From positions 1 to 43,824 of the forward strand of contig CASFYQ010000017.1 in assembly GCA_949298955.1 (NCBI GenBank): 43,824 bases of DNA, in the 5' to 3' direction. Each line of letters opens with the position of its first letter. The stretch's first letter is position 1. The position numbers and the translations under genes were made by a program. Source of the stretch: an uncultured Bacteroidales bacterium (GTDB lineage Bacteria; Bacteroidota; Bacteroidia; Bacteroidales; Barnesiellaceae). The notes beneath the pieces were generated by a model. The model did not search any database. It was not told the DNA's origin and worked only from the letters and a program-made list of their open reading frames with translations. Shown in pieces: positions 1 to 7,326 of the stretch.

Positions 1-130
1 ATAACCCCCCGCATTTCTTTATATATCCTCTCCCCATACACATCACTCCACCTCCCCGCACACAACACGCATCTCTTTCATCTCTCCACCCACACCACTC
101 CCCCCTACCCACCCGGTTACCCCGCACCAT
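1..130. other. G-poor, pyrimidine-rich tract without a gene
   Basis: The plus strand here is almost devoid of G, with runs of C and CT-rich words, unlike the rest of the window. No open frame, tRNA or recognisable motif is visible. It could be a decayed intergenic stretch or the edge of something extending left of the window. No function is assigned. Confidence 0.5.
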
Positions 131-167
131 GCCCGAAGAGTCACATCTCCGAGCTGCCATCGCCGCG

Positions 168-384
168 TCAGATGGGGTACGTAGCAAGTTCAATCTTCTT
201 TGTAGCGAGAAAAGCGAACCAAGAAGCGCCGTCGATGTTGTCAGGCACTTTTGCTTGGAGGTAGGTATCACACTCGAGGGGGGACACAAAACTCACCACT
301 CTCAAACTGCTCTCGCCTCACGTCTCGGTCGGTTCCGGTCCAATAGAGGCGGAGACTATCCATGACAGGGAGAATTTGTCATTC
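168..384 (-). pseudogene. Coding-like segment with an in-frame stop (unknown)
   Basis: Read on the minus strand, this frame gives a plausible protein-like sequence of about 70 codons ending with LATYPI and a TGA at 168-170. It is interrupted by an in-frame TGA at 318-320 and closed upstream by another stop near 387. The part before the interruption contains IGPEPTET and the part after contains VPDNIDGASWF. The opposite strand has a 78-codon open frame (129-365) that looks equally plausible, so this may be a conserved non-coding element that happens to be open in several frames, or a decayed gene. I do not recognise a family, and there is no credible start codon or promoter. Confidence 0.25.
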
Positions 385-418
385 TTTCTACTATTATTTC
401 AGGCTTGACCCTGGGGGA

Positions 419-436
419 CTTGCACTTCGGTGCGAG
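419..436 (+). other. UUCG-tetraloop hairpin
   Basis: A 7-bp stem (CTTGCAC/GTGCGAG, one G-U pair) closes a TTCG loop with a C-G pair, a very stable RNA fold if transcribed on the plus strand. No U-run follows and no gene is adjacent. Confidence 0.4.
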
Positions 437-476
437 CAGTTTAGCTTTTGTGAGTATGCGATATTTGGGAATAAAA

Positions 477-506
477 AAAGTTGACAATCAAAAGATTATC
501 AACTTT
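477..506 (-). terminator. Rho-independent terminator of the tRNA-Gly/tRNA-Leu unit
   Basis: Thirteen-base arms at 477-489 and 494-506 with a 4-nt loop form a near-perfect stem (one U-G pair). On the minus strand it is followed by a run of seven T. It lies directly downstream of tRNA-Leu. Confidence 0.85.
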
Positions 507-512
507 GTGCAG

Positions 513-596
513 TACCCGAAGGGGGACTTGAACCCCCACAGCTGCAATAGCCAAAGGATTTTAAGTCCTTCGTGTCTACCATTCCACCATTCGGGC
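513..596 (-). tRNA. tRNA-Leu (anticodon TAA)
   Basis: Class II tRNA of 84 nt with a long variable arm, which suits leucine. The acceptor pairs GCCCGAA with TTCGGGT, the first pair being G-U. The anticodon loop CTTAAAA, flanked by AAGGA/TCCTT, gives anticodon TAA, reading TTA. The T arm carries GTTCAAGTC. CCA is not encoded. It is 5 nt downstream of tRNA-Gly, and the two share a promoter and terminator. Confidence 0.95.
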
Positions 597-601
597 AGCC
601 T

Positions 602-677
602 TGGAGCGAAAAACGGGACTCGAACCCGCGACCCCAACCTTGGCAAGGTTGTGCTCTACCAACTGAGCTATTTTCGC
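602..677 (-). tRNA. tRNA-Gly (anticodon GCC)
   Basis: Standard cloverleaf with acceptor GCGAAAA, D-arm TAGCTCAGTTGGTAGAGC, anticodon stem CAACC/GGTTG and loop TTGCCAA, giving anticodon GCC. The T arm carries GTTCGAGTC. CCA is encoded (602-604). It is the first gene of a two-tRNA transcript with tRNA-Leu. Confidence 0.96.
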
Positions 678-688
678 GAATGCGTTTG

Positions 689-719
689 CAAAGATAGAAT
701 GCTTTTTGGGTTCTGCAAA
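689..719 (-). promoter_or_regulatory. Promoter of the tRNA-Gly/tRNA-Leu unit
   Basis: On the minus strand there is TTTG (719-716), a 19-nt spacer, then TATCTTTG (696-689). This matches the Bacteroidetes consensus TTTG-N19-TAnnTTTG, and the -7 box ends 11 nt before the mature tRNA. Confidence 0.85.
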
Positions 720-814
720 ATTATGACTCGAAAATCTATTCCCCTGTGCGCATTCGGGGGGGAAATTGGCTGCCATTACCGGAGAGCTTTGTGGTGTGCC
801 GATTTATGGGTGGG

Positions 815-1300
815 TTAGCGATAGATGATTTGACCGCCGGCAGTCCCATAGGGGGCTATGTGGTAGCTTTGCAGGAAATAGCGTCCGTCTTTGGCGGCGC
901 CGCTCATGGGGCCTCCGGTTGAGATGTCGTAGGTCGATCCGCATTTGGGACAACGGAGGCAGAAATTATCTTCGTCGAATTCGATACGTATGTTGGAGTT
1001 GATTTCTACGGGGCAGCAGAGGTCGTAGACGAAGGGGACGGCGTGTTCGTTGGTGACGAGCATGAGTCCGCCGTAGCCGGTGGCCGATGATAGGGTGTAG
1101 GGAAATCCGGCGGGGAGCTTTTGGCTGAGAATGAACCGTCGGTGTATGAAGCTTCCGCTTACGCCGTACTGGTCCCACATGGCTTGGCTGGCAAATTCTA
1201 CCCGCACGGCTGCAGCGGGTATGCGGTCGCGGTCGCCACTGTCGCACCCGAGGGCTGTGGCGGTGAGCAGGAGCAGGAGTATGTGTTGCAATGCTTTCAT
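815..1300 (-). CDS. Rieske-like lipoprotein with altered metal ligands
   Basis: 161-residue protein with a lipoprotein signal peptide (lipobox TALGC, Cys19), so probably membrane-anchored on the periplasmic side. Residues 90-140 resemble a Rieske [2Fe-2S] domain: a first Cys region (YDLCCPVE, Cys95/Cys96) and a second box CPKCGSTYD followed by a GGPMSGAA stretch, like the CPCHGS...GPA region of Rieske proteins. The second histidine ligand is replaced by Cys120 and no His follows the first Cys, so the ligands available are Cys95, 96, 114, 117 and 120. Binding of a cluster or zinc is inference. It is last in the pyrE-SRPBCC-argH run, 73 nt after argH. The N-terminus and start are clear; function is unknown. 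Confidence 0.8.
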   Translation of the reverse strand: MKALQHILLLLLTATALGCDSGDRDRIPAAAVRVEFASQAMWDQYGVSGSFIHRRFILSQKLPAGFPYTLSSATGYGGLMLVTNEHAVPFVYDLCCPVEINSNIRIEFDEDNFCLRCPKCGSTYDISTGGPMSGAAKDGRYFLQSYHIAPYGTAGGQIIYR

Positions 1301-1373
1301 TTCGGTATTTCTTCTATTGTTTCGATTTCGGCGGGTGAGTGTTGGGTTGGCGTTCGACGTTCAGGTCGTGTTT

Positions 1374-2714
1374 TTAGCGACCCAGGAGCCGAGCTTCGGC
1401 TTCTTGGGTTCGGGCGAAACCGAAACTGGCAATCGTTTGTCGCATGAGAGCTTCTATGCGGTCGTTGCACAAGTTCCCTATGCTGCCTTCGTGAGTGTGG
1501 GCGATATGTTTGTCGGGGGCGAAGGCTCCGGCTTCGATTTCGAGTCCCACTTGCTTGTAGGCATCGCGGAACGGCATACCGGCCTGTACACGGCGGTTCA
1601 CTTCCTCGACACTAAACATATAGTTGTAGCGCGGGTCGTCGAGGATATGTGTGTTCACCTCGATTTGCGCCATCATGAGGTTGACCATGTGCAGGCAGTC
1701 GTCCAGTTCGTCGAAGGCAGGGAGGAACAGCTCCTTGATGATTTGCAGGTCACGGAAATAGCCTGACGGCAGGTTGTTGGCAATGAGCGTGATTTGGTAT
1801 GGCAGCGCTTGCAGTTTGTTGCATTTGGCCCGGGTAATCTCGAATACGTCGGGGTTTTTCTTGTGAGGCATGATGCTCGATCCGGTGGTGAAGGCGTCGG
1901 GCAGCTTGATGAAGGCAAAATTTTGGGAGTTGTAGAGGCAAGCGTCGAAGGCCAGTTTGGCCAGTGTTGCAGCTACCGAGGCGATGGCCGAGGCGACGAT
2001 GCGTTCGGTCTTTCCCCGTCCCATTTGGGCATAGACAACATTGTAGTCCATCGACTCGAAGCCCAGCAGGTCGGTTGTGCGGGTGCGGTCGAGGGGGAAC
2101 GACGAGCCGTATCCGGCTGCCGAACCCAAGGGGTTGCGGTTGCAAACCCGATAGGCGGCCTGCATGACGATGAGATCGTCGACCAGACTCTCGGCGTATG
2201 CGGCGAACCATAACCCGAACGACGACGGCATGGCTACTTGCAGGTGGGTGTAGCCCGGCATGACTACCTGCTTGTACCGTTCGCTTTGGGCAATGAGTGT
2301 GTCGAACAGCCGTTCTACGCCTTCTACGAGATGTTGCAGCCGCGACCGGGTGAAAAGTTTGAGGTCGACCAGCACCTGATCGTTGCGCGACCGGCCACTG
2401 TGTATCTTTTTGCCCATGTCGCCGAGCCGGCGGGTGAGCAGCAGTTCGACTTGTGAATGTACGTCCTCAACTCCTTCTTCGATGAAGAATTGTCCCGATT
2501 GAGTGTCGTCGTAGATGTGTCGTAACTCGGTGGTCAGAGTTTTCAGTTCTTCGGTGGTGAGCAGCCCGATGGATTGAAGCATGGCGATGTGGGCCAGCGA
2601 GCCCAGTATGTCGTAGGGAGCCAGGTAGATGTCCATCTCCCGGTCGCGACCTACGGTGAACCGTTCTACATCGCGGTCGACTTGTACCGATTTTTCCCAA
2701 AGTTTCTGTGCCAT
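1374..2714 (-). CDS. argH: Argininosuccinate lyase
   Basis: 446-residue enzyme of the fumarase/aspartase superfamily. It cleaves argininosuccinate to arginine and fumarate, the last step of arginine synthesis, in the cytoplasm. Family marks seen: SGRSRNDQ (about 106-113), PGYTHLQ (153-159) and the signature loop GSSIMPHKKNPD (about 278-289) bearing the catalytic serine. Length is close to the usual 450-470. It starts at an ATG 52 nt after the SRPBCC gene, on the same strand as pyrE, so it is probably co-transcribed from the pyrE promoter. No other arginine gene is present in the window. Confidence 0.96.
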   Translation of the reverse strand: MAQKLWEKSVQVDRDVERFTVGRDREMDIYLAPYDILGSLAHIAMLQSIGLLTTEELKTLTTELRHIYDDTQSGQFFIEEGVEDVHSQVELLLTRRLGDMGKKIHSGRSRNDQVLVDLKLFTRSRLQHLVEGVERLFDTLIAQSERYKQVVMPGYTHLQVAMPSSFGLWFAAYAESLVDDLIVMQAAYRVCNRNPLGSAAGYGSSFPLDRTRTTDLLGFESMDYNVVYAQMGRGKTERIVASAIASVAATLAKLAFDACLYNSQNFAFIKLPDAFTTGSSIMPHKKNPDVFEITRAKCNKLQALPYQITLIANNLPSGYFRDLQIIKELFLPAFDELDDCLHMVNLMMAQIEVNTHILDDPRYNYMFSVEEVNRRVQAGMPFRDAYKQVGLEIEAGAFAPDKHIAHTHEGSIGNLCNDRIEALMRQTIASFGFARTQEAEARLLGR

Positions 2715-2766
2715 TCGAGTCGCTTTTTGATTGTCATAAAAATGTGCCTCGGCTGTCTTTGCCGGG

Positions 2767-3198
2767 TTACACGTTGTAGGGGAGCACCACCAGCATGTCG
2801 GCCATCTTGTCGACTCCCTCTTGCAATGGTTTGGAAACCATTGGTTTGATGAAAGGGTTGAGGTCGGCCTTGACGGTCACGCGCGATGCGGTCTCGTGGT
2901 CGCCTGTGGGGACGAACTGTATCCACAGGTGGAGGGGCAGCGGTGAGTTCTCGGCTTCGAACTTGATGGTCTTGTTGGGCTCCCGGTCCACGATACGAAA
3001 GGTGACAGAACCGATGGGGCTTACCTCAATCGAGAGGCTGTCGCAATCGTAACCTGTGATTTTAAGTTTGTTTTGGTTCCCAGAAGCATCCCATACATTT
3101 TTGAACCGGTCGAGGTTCGAGAGGTCGGAGAGCAGGGTATAGACTTTCTCTACGGCGTGGGGTATCCTCACCGTTTTACTTTCGAAACTGCTTGTCAT
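2767..3198 (-). CDS. SRPBCC (START/Bet v1-like) family protein
   Basis: 143-residue soluble protein with the opening typical of polyketide-cyclase/SRPBCC proteins: a beta strand, then HAVEKVYTLLSDLSNLDRF, followed by alternating strands and an amphipathic C-terminal helix (FIKPMVSKPLQEGVDKMADML). Such proteins bind hydrophobic ligands in a helix-grip fold; the ligand here is unknown. No signal peptide is seen. Its ATG overlaps the pyrE stop by 4 nt, a sign of translational coupling. Bacteroidales often carry such a gene next to pyrE, but a role in pyrimidine metabolism is not shown. Confidence 0.88.
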   Translation of the reverse strand: MTSSFESKTVRIPHAVEKVYTLLSDLSNLDRFKNVWDASGNQNKLKITGYDCDSLSIEVSPIGSVTFRIVDREPNKTIKFEAENSPLPLHLWIQFVPTGDHETASRVTVKADLNPFIKPMVSKPLQEGVDKMADMLVVLPYNV

Positions 3199-3851
3199 AC
3201 GGCGGGCGTGTTGTTGTTAGGACCTTGCCAGCTCGAGGGGTCTTTGCGCCATTCTTGCAGAGTTTCGAGGTCTTCGGGTTTGATATAGTTGGTCTCGAGA
3301 GCGGTCTCGAGCATGGCGTTGTAGTTGCTCAGCGTAATCAGCTCGACTTGAGCGGCTTTGAACTTGCGGGCGGCTACGGGGAATCCATAGGTGAAGATGG
3401 CAACCATACCTATCACTTCGCAGCCGGCATTGCGAATGGCTTCGACGGCTTTCAGACTGCTGCCTCCGGTAGAAATGAGGTCTTCGATAACGACTACCTT
3501 TTGCCCGGGAACAAGGTTACCTTCGATGAGATTTTCGAGTCCATGGTCTTTCGGAGCCGATCGTACGTATACATAGGGCAGCCCCAGTGTATCGGCTACC
3601 AAAGCTCCTTGTGCGATAGCACCGGTAGCAACGCCGGCAATGGCGTTGGCCGCACCGAAATGTTCCATGATTACCCGGCAAAGCTCAACTTTGATAAAGC
3701 TTCTCACCTCGGGATAGGAGAGAGTGCGACGATTGTCGGTATATATGGGAGAGTTCCAGCCCGATGCCCATGTGAAAGGATTCTCGGGTTGCAGTTTGAT
3801 AGCTCTGATTTTCAACAGTTTTTCGGCTAATAATCGTTCTACCGTTTTCAT
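3195..3851 (-). CDS. pyrE: Orotate phosphoribosyltransferase
   Basis: 218 residues, type I phosphoribosyltransferase fold. It converts orotate and PRPP to OMP in de novo UMP synthesis. The PRPP loop VVVIEDLISTGGSS is at about 119-132, and the basic catalytic loop RSAPKDHG is at about 97-104 with Lys101. Length is normal. It is the first gene of the run pyrE-SRPBCC-argH-Rieske-like lipoprotein and overlaps the next gene by 4 nt. A TACCTTTG -7 element lies 29 nt before the start. Confidence 0.96.
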   Translation of the reverse strand: MKTVERLLAEKLLKIRAIKLQPENPFTWASGWNSPIYTDNRRTLSYPEVRSFIKVELCRVIMEHFGAANAIAGVATGAIAQGALVADTLGLPYVYVRSAPKDHGLENLIEGNLVPGQKVVVIEDLISTGGSSLKAVEAIRNAGCEVIGMVAIFTYGFPVAARKFKAAQVELITLSNYNAMLETALETNYIKPEDLETLQEWRKDPSSWQGPNNNTPAV

Positions 3852-3879
3852 GACGAATAATATTTAGATAATTGCAAGA

Positions 3880-3887
3880 CAAAGGTA
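3880..3887 (-). promoter_or_regulatory. -7 promoter element for pyrE
   Basis: Minus-strand TACCTTTG matches TAnnTTTG and lies 29 nt upstream of the pyrE ATG. No good TTTG is present at the -33 distance, so strength is uncertain. Confidence 0.6.
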
Positions 3888-3937
3888 AGAAAAATAGCAG
3901 ATAAAGTGTTGAACGAGGGCTAAAAATATGAAAATAT

Positions 3938-4633
3938 TTACTGTGTGGCAGCGAGTGCGAGGCAGCTGATGGACGGATTGCCGTGCCGGTGCAAGGCTTG
4001 GGCGCAGGCGAGCAGGGTGGCACCGGTCGTCACTACGTCGTCGATAAGGAGAATGTGCCGGCCTGTGAGGTCGGGGGCTGCCTCGGCATTGTAGGCCGAT
4101 TGGGTGTCGAGCCAGCGGTCGTAGATGCCCTTGTGGGTTTGAGAGCGGGTGTCGCGGGTGTGTTGCAGCCAGTTGGGGTACAATTCGATTCCGGTGGCCT
4201 GTTCGACTCCGCGGGCTATCCATTCGCTTTGGTTGTAGCCCCGGCGGCGTAGTTTGGCGGGGTGGAGGGGGATAGGTACCAGGGCGTCGATACCGTCGAA
4301 GAACCGGCTGGGGAGCAGTTCCCGGGCGAATATCTCGCCCAAGACGAGTCCGCATCGTTTCCCGCCGTGGTATTTGATGTAGTGTATGAGTTGCCGGGCG
4401 TCGCCCGGGGAGGTGAAATGGAAGAAGGCGGCGCATCGTTCGATGGGAACTTTGCCCAGGAAGAGTTGTGCCATGGGGTTGAGCGGGTCGAGGTGATAGC
4501 CTGTGCGAGGCAGCCGATGCAGGCAGCCGGTACACAGCTCCCGTTCGTCGCGGTTCATTGCCCGCTGGCAAATGGGACAGAGCCGGGGGAAGAAGAGGTC
4601 GAGCAACTCGTCGAGCAGGCGGGGTGGTTTCAT
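3938..4633 (-). CDS. comF: ComF family phosphoribosyltransferase-like protein
   Basis: 231 residues. The N-terminus has a four-cysteine zinc site (Cys19-P-I-Cys22 and Cys34-T-G-Cys37), followed by a type I PRTase domain with the PRPP motif IDDVVTTGAT (about 197-206) and the family stretch RRRGYNQSEWIA. ComF proteins are linked to uptake of single-stranded DNA in competent bacteria; biochemical function in Bacteroidales is not established. Its ATG overlaps the recX stop by 4 nt, and it ends the prmC-recX-comF run. dprA, another competence-linked gene, is about 38 kb away in this window. Confidence 0.92.
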   Translation of the reverse strand: MKPPRLLDELLDLFFPRLCPICQRAMNRDERELCTGCLHRLPRTGYHLDPLNPMAQLFLGKVPIERCAAFFHFTSPGDARQLIHYIKYHGGKRCGLVLGEIFARELLPSRFFDGIDALVPIPLHPAKLRRRGYNQSEWIARGVEQATGIELYPNWLQHTRDTRSQTHKGIYDRWLDTQSAYNAEAAPDLTGRHILLIDDVVTTGATLLACAQALHRHGNPSISCLALAATQ

Positions 4634-5097
4634 GGTTCGATTTGCTTCAAGGCGGTGAAGATAAGGTTACTTTCGAATCCGCGAGAGGCGGCGAAGCGGA
4701 AGAGCTTGACTCGGCGAGCTTCGGCGTCGTTGTCGCGAATGGTGTGTGATTTGGCTCTCAACAGGTCGAGCAGACGGTTGGAGTACTGCTCTTCGTCGAT
4801 GCCGGCCAGTGCGTGGTCGATGTCGCAGTCGCCGATGTGCTTTTGTTGCAGAGCGTAGCGTATTTTGATGCGGCCCCACCCCGAGAAGCGGAACTTGTCC
4901 TTGACAAAGGCGACGGCATATCGCTGCTCGTCGATGAATCGCTCTTGTACGAGCCGGTCGACGATGGCTCGGGCGTCGGAGCCGCCTATACCCCATCGGG
5001 CCAGTTTCTCGCGTATGTCGGCCGTGCAATGTTCGACCGTAGAGCAGAGGGCGGCTGCGCGGTGCAGCGCTTCGGGGGGAGTCAGAGTCTTAGCCAT
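4630..5097 (-). CDS. recX: RecX family regulatory protein
   Basis: 155 residues built of three-helix repeats, as in RecX modulators of RecA filaments. Family marks include LARWGIGGSDARAIVDRLVQERFIDE in two pieces (about 33-58), then YAVAFVKDKFRFSGWGRIKI, which match the conserved RecX core. RecX limits RecA filament extension during recombination and SOS. It overlaps prmC by 8 nt and comF by 4 nt, so the three are probably co-translated. The overlap with a comF gene is a common Bacteroidetes arrangement as far as I recall. Confidence 0.9.
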   Translation of the reverse strand: MAKTLTPPEALHRAAALCSTVEHCTADIREKLARWGIGGSDARAIVDRLVQERFIDEQRYAVAFVKDKFRFSGWGRIKIRYALQQKHIGDCDIDHALAGIDEEQYSNRLLDLLRAKSHTIRDNDAEARRVKLFRFAASRGFESNLIFTALKQIEP

Positions 5098-5959
5098 GAG
5101 CGGAAGGTTTTACGGCCGATGCGAACCGGTCTTTGTTGTAGAGGTCTTTGATTATTCTCGTCTGTTCATATCCGTACTCTTCGAGCATACGGGCGCAGTT
5201 GTCGCCCTGGGTTTCGTTGATTTCGAAATAGAGCTTTCCGCCCGGCGAGAGCAGGGTGAGTCCGTCACGGGCTATTTTGTCATAGAAGAGCAGAGGCGTT
5301 TCGTCGGGGACAAAGAGGGCTTCGTGCGGTTCGTATGAGAGTACATTCTTGCTCATGGATTGTTGCTCGCTCTGGCGGATATAGGGCGGATTGCTCACGA
5401 TGAGGTCGAGCGAGCCGGGCGCGAGAACTTCGGGGTTTTCGTGGAGAATATCGCGCTCGAAAAAGTCGACTTGCACCCGGTGCTTTTCGGCATTGCGGCG
5501 GGCAATGACGAGGGCGTCGGGCGAGAGTTCCCAGGCCTCGATTCGGCAAAGGGGCAATTCGCAGGCCAGCGTTATGGCAATGCAGCCGCTGCCGGTTCCC
5601 AGGTCGGCAATGTGCAGGGCCTTTCCGCTATTTTCGGCAATGATGAGGCGCACCAGTTCCTCGGTCTCGGGGCGAGGAATGAGGGCGCCCGGGGCTATGT
5701 CGAAGCGGCGTTCGCAGAACCAGGCATATCCCAGGATATACTGGATAGGCTCCTGTCGTACAAGCCGTTCGGCTATCTCATCGATTTTTCGGTGGGTATC
5801 CTCCGATAAAATCGTATCTTTGCGGAGCAGTATGTCGGTGGGCGTGTAGCCGCACAGAGCCTCGAAGATGAGCCGGGTAAGGGCGGTGATTTCGCCGGGA
5901 GGATAAATGCCTTGCAGCTTGTGGCGTAACAGGTCGATACTTTGTTGCATGGTTGACAT
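5090..5959 (-). CDS. prmC: Peptide chain release factor N5-glutamine methyltransferase
   Basis: 289 residues from the ATG at 5959 (MSTMQQ). It methylates the GGQ glutamine of release factors RF1/RF2 using S-adenosylmethionine. An N-terminal helical domain is followed by a class I methyltransferase fold with IPRPETEELV (about 94-103), the SAM loop DLGTGSG (119-125) and catalytic NPPY (190-193). The frame extends upstream to 6049, but that stretch overlaps the promoter-like box and gives an atypical, basic N-terminus, so I use the internal start. First gene of prmC-recX-comF, divergent from ribD. Confidence 0.94.
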   Translation of the reverse strand: MSTMQQSIDLLRHKLQGIYPPGEITALTRLIFEALCGYTPTDILLRKDTILSEDTHRKIDEIAERLVRQEPIQYILGYAWFCERRFDIAPGALIPRPETEELVRLIIAENSGKALHIADLGTGSGCIAITLACELPLCRIEAWELSPDALVIARRNAEKHRVQVDFFERDILHENPEVLAPGSLDLIVSNPPYIRQSEQQSMSKNVLSYEPHEALFVPDETPLLFYDKIARDGLTLLSPGGKLYFEINETQGDNCARMLEEYGYEQTRIIKDLYNKDRFASAVKPSAHG

Positions 5960-5974
5960 TGCTTTGAGTCGAGG

Positions 5975-6016
5975 CGGCGCAAGCCTGCAAACTTGCTGCG
6001 GCAAATTGTTGCGCCG
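5975..6016. repeat. 8-bp inverted repeat in the prmC leader
   Basis: Perfect arms CGGCGCAA (5975-5982) and TTGCGCCG (6009-6016) separated by 26 nt, with a smaller GCAA/TTGC pairing inside. It sits between the prmC -7 box and start codon, so it would be in the prmC 5' UTR. Possible regulatory stem; no known motif. Confidence 0.4.
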
Positions 6017-6036
6017 GGGGAATCTCGGTGTGAGGA

Positions 6037-6044
6037 CAAAGGTA
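6037..6044 (-). promoter_or_regulatory. -7 promoter element for prmC-recX-comF
   Basis: Minus-strand TACCTTTG fits TAnnTTTG and lies 77 nt upstream of the chosen prmC start. A matching TTTG at about -33 is not evident. Confidence 0.55.
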
Positions 6045-6062
6045 AACAAAAAAGTTCAAGAT

Positions 6063-7115
6063 ATGGATAGAGATATGGATTCTGCTTTTATGCGCCGCTG
6101 CCTGCAACTGGCTTCGCTGGGGCGCGGCCATGTGTCGCCCAACCCCATGGTGGGCGCGGTAGTGGTGCACGAGGGGCGCATTATCGGCGAGGGTTACCAT
6201 CGCTGTTGCGGCCAGCCGCATGCCGAGGTGAATGCCATTGCCTCGGTAGCCGACGAGTCGCTGCTTTCCCGGTCGACGCTGTATGTCTCGCTCGAGCCCT
6301 GCTCGCATTACGGAAAGACTCCGCCTTGTGCCGAGCTGATAGTCGCCAAGCAGATACCGCGGGTCGTGGTGGGGTGTCTCGATCCCTTCCCGGCGGTGTC
6401 GGGGCGGGGCATTGCCCGTTTGCGCGAGGCGGGTATCGAGGTAATCACCGGGGTACTCGACGAAGAGTGCCGCGAGTTGAACCGCACCTTTATGACCTTT
6501 CAGACCCGTCGCCGGCCTTTTGTGACGCTTAAATGGGCACAGAGCCATGATGGTTATATCGATCGGGTGCGTGAGCCGGGCGAACCTGCGGCCCGTATCT
6601 CGGACGATGTCTCTTCGGTGTGGGTGCATCGTTTGCGTGCCGAGGCCGACGCCATTTTGGTGGGTACCCGCACGGCTATTGCCGACAATCCTTCGCTCAC
6701 GACGCGGCTGTGGCCCGGGCGTTCGCCTTTGCGCATCGTTCTTGACGAGCATGCCCGCGTGCCGGTCGATGCCCGCCTCTTTACCGATTCCCACCCTACA
6801 CTTGTGGTGACCGGGCCCGAGACCGATTATCCGGGATTGCCACCCTCGGTCGAGTTGGTGCGGCTGCCTTTTGGCGAAGCGTTGATACCCGAGTTGCTCG
6901 ACGAGCTTTATCGCCGTCGGTTGCAGCATCTTGTGGTTGAGGGAGGCGCCGCTCTGTTACAGTCGTTTATCGATTCGAACCGCTGGGACGAAGCTCGGGT
7001 CGAGATTGGACCGATGAATTTGGGGCAAGGCGTTCCCTCACCGGTGATAGGTCGGCAGCCACGGGGCGCAGAGATATGTGGCCGTGCTCGAATCGAGTGG
7101 TATGAAAATAGGTAA
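6063..7115 (+). CDS. ribD: Bifunctional pyrimidine deaminase/reductase of riboflavin synthesis
   Basis: 350 residues from ATG 6063 (a second ATG at 6075 is possible). The N-terminal cytidine-deaminase-type domain binds zinc through His53 (HAE, with Glu55), Cys80 (PCSHYGKTPPC) and Cys89. The C-terminal reductase domain (from about 155) contains TLKWAQSHDGYI and the late motif VVEGGAALLQSF. Together they deaminate and reduce the pyrimidine intermediate formed from GTP in riboflavin synthesis. It is divergent from prmC and no other rib gene is nearby. No clear TAnnTTTG was found upstream. The open frame extends to 5907, but that part overlaps prmC and is not credible. Confidence 0.94.
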   Translation: MDRDMDSAFMRRCLQLASLGRGHVSPNPMVGAVVVHEGRIIGEGYHRCCGQPHAEVNAIASVADESLLSRSTLYVSLEPCSHYGKTPPCAELIVAKQIPRVVVGCLDPFPAVSGRGIARLREAGIEVITGVLDEECRELNRTFMTFQTRRRPFVTLKWAQSHDGYIDRVREPGEPAARISDDVSSVWVHRLRAEADAILVGTRTAIADNPSLTTRLWPGRSPLRIVLDEHARVPVDARLFTDSHPTLVVTGPETDYPGLPPSVELVRLPFGEALIPELLDELYRRRLQHLVVEGGAALLQSFIDSNRWDEARVEIGPMNLGQGVPSPVIGRQPRGAEICGRARIEWYENR

Positions 7116-7326
7116 AAAGCTCCTGTTTGCCTGCCTAATCATTCGGTTTGTCTAAAATTGTGTGTGTGGCTGTGGTTTTTTCTCTATTTTTGACCGAGTA
7201 AAAGCCCAAGCGATGAATAGTGGCTTATCCAAAATAATTATAATTATCGGAGTTTGTAGTGTGCAAAGAAAAAAATGTTGCTAAATTTGCCGATTGTAAC
7301 TGCAAACTTGTAATGAATAACAGTTG
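7116..7326. other. Intergenic region with promoter for the DUF6242-like gene
   Basis: 211 nt, AT-rich compared with the flanking genes. It contains a TAAATTTG box near its right end. No terminator hairpin with a U-run was seen after ribD. Confidence 0.6.
7282..7289 (+). promoter_or_regulatory. -7 promoter element TAAATTTG
   Basis: Exact match to TAnnTTTG, 37 nt before the ATG at 7327. The -33 element is not at the ideal distance. Confidence 0.6.

Noticed and set aside
815..5959. comF, recX and distant dprA as a natural-transformation island
   Set aside because: These genes are widely conserved in non-competent bacteria, dprA is about 38 kb away, and no pilus or ComEC gene is present.
5907..6062. 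Upstream extension of ribD
   Set aside because: It overlaps prmC on the other strand and lacks deaminase-family residues; the family start fits ATG 6063.
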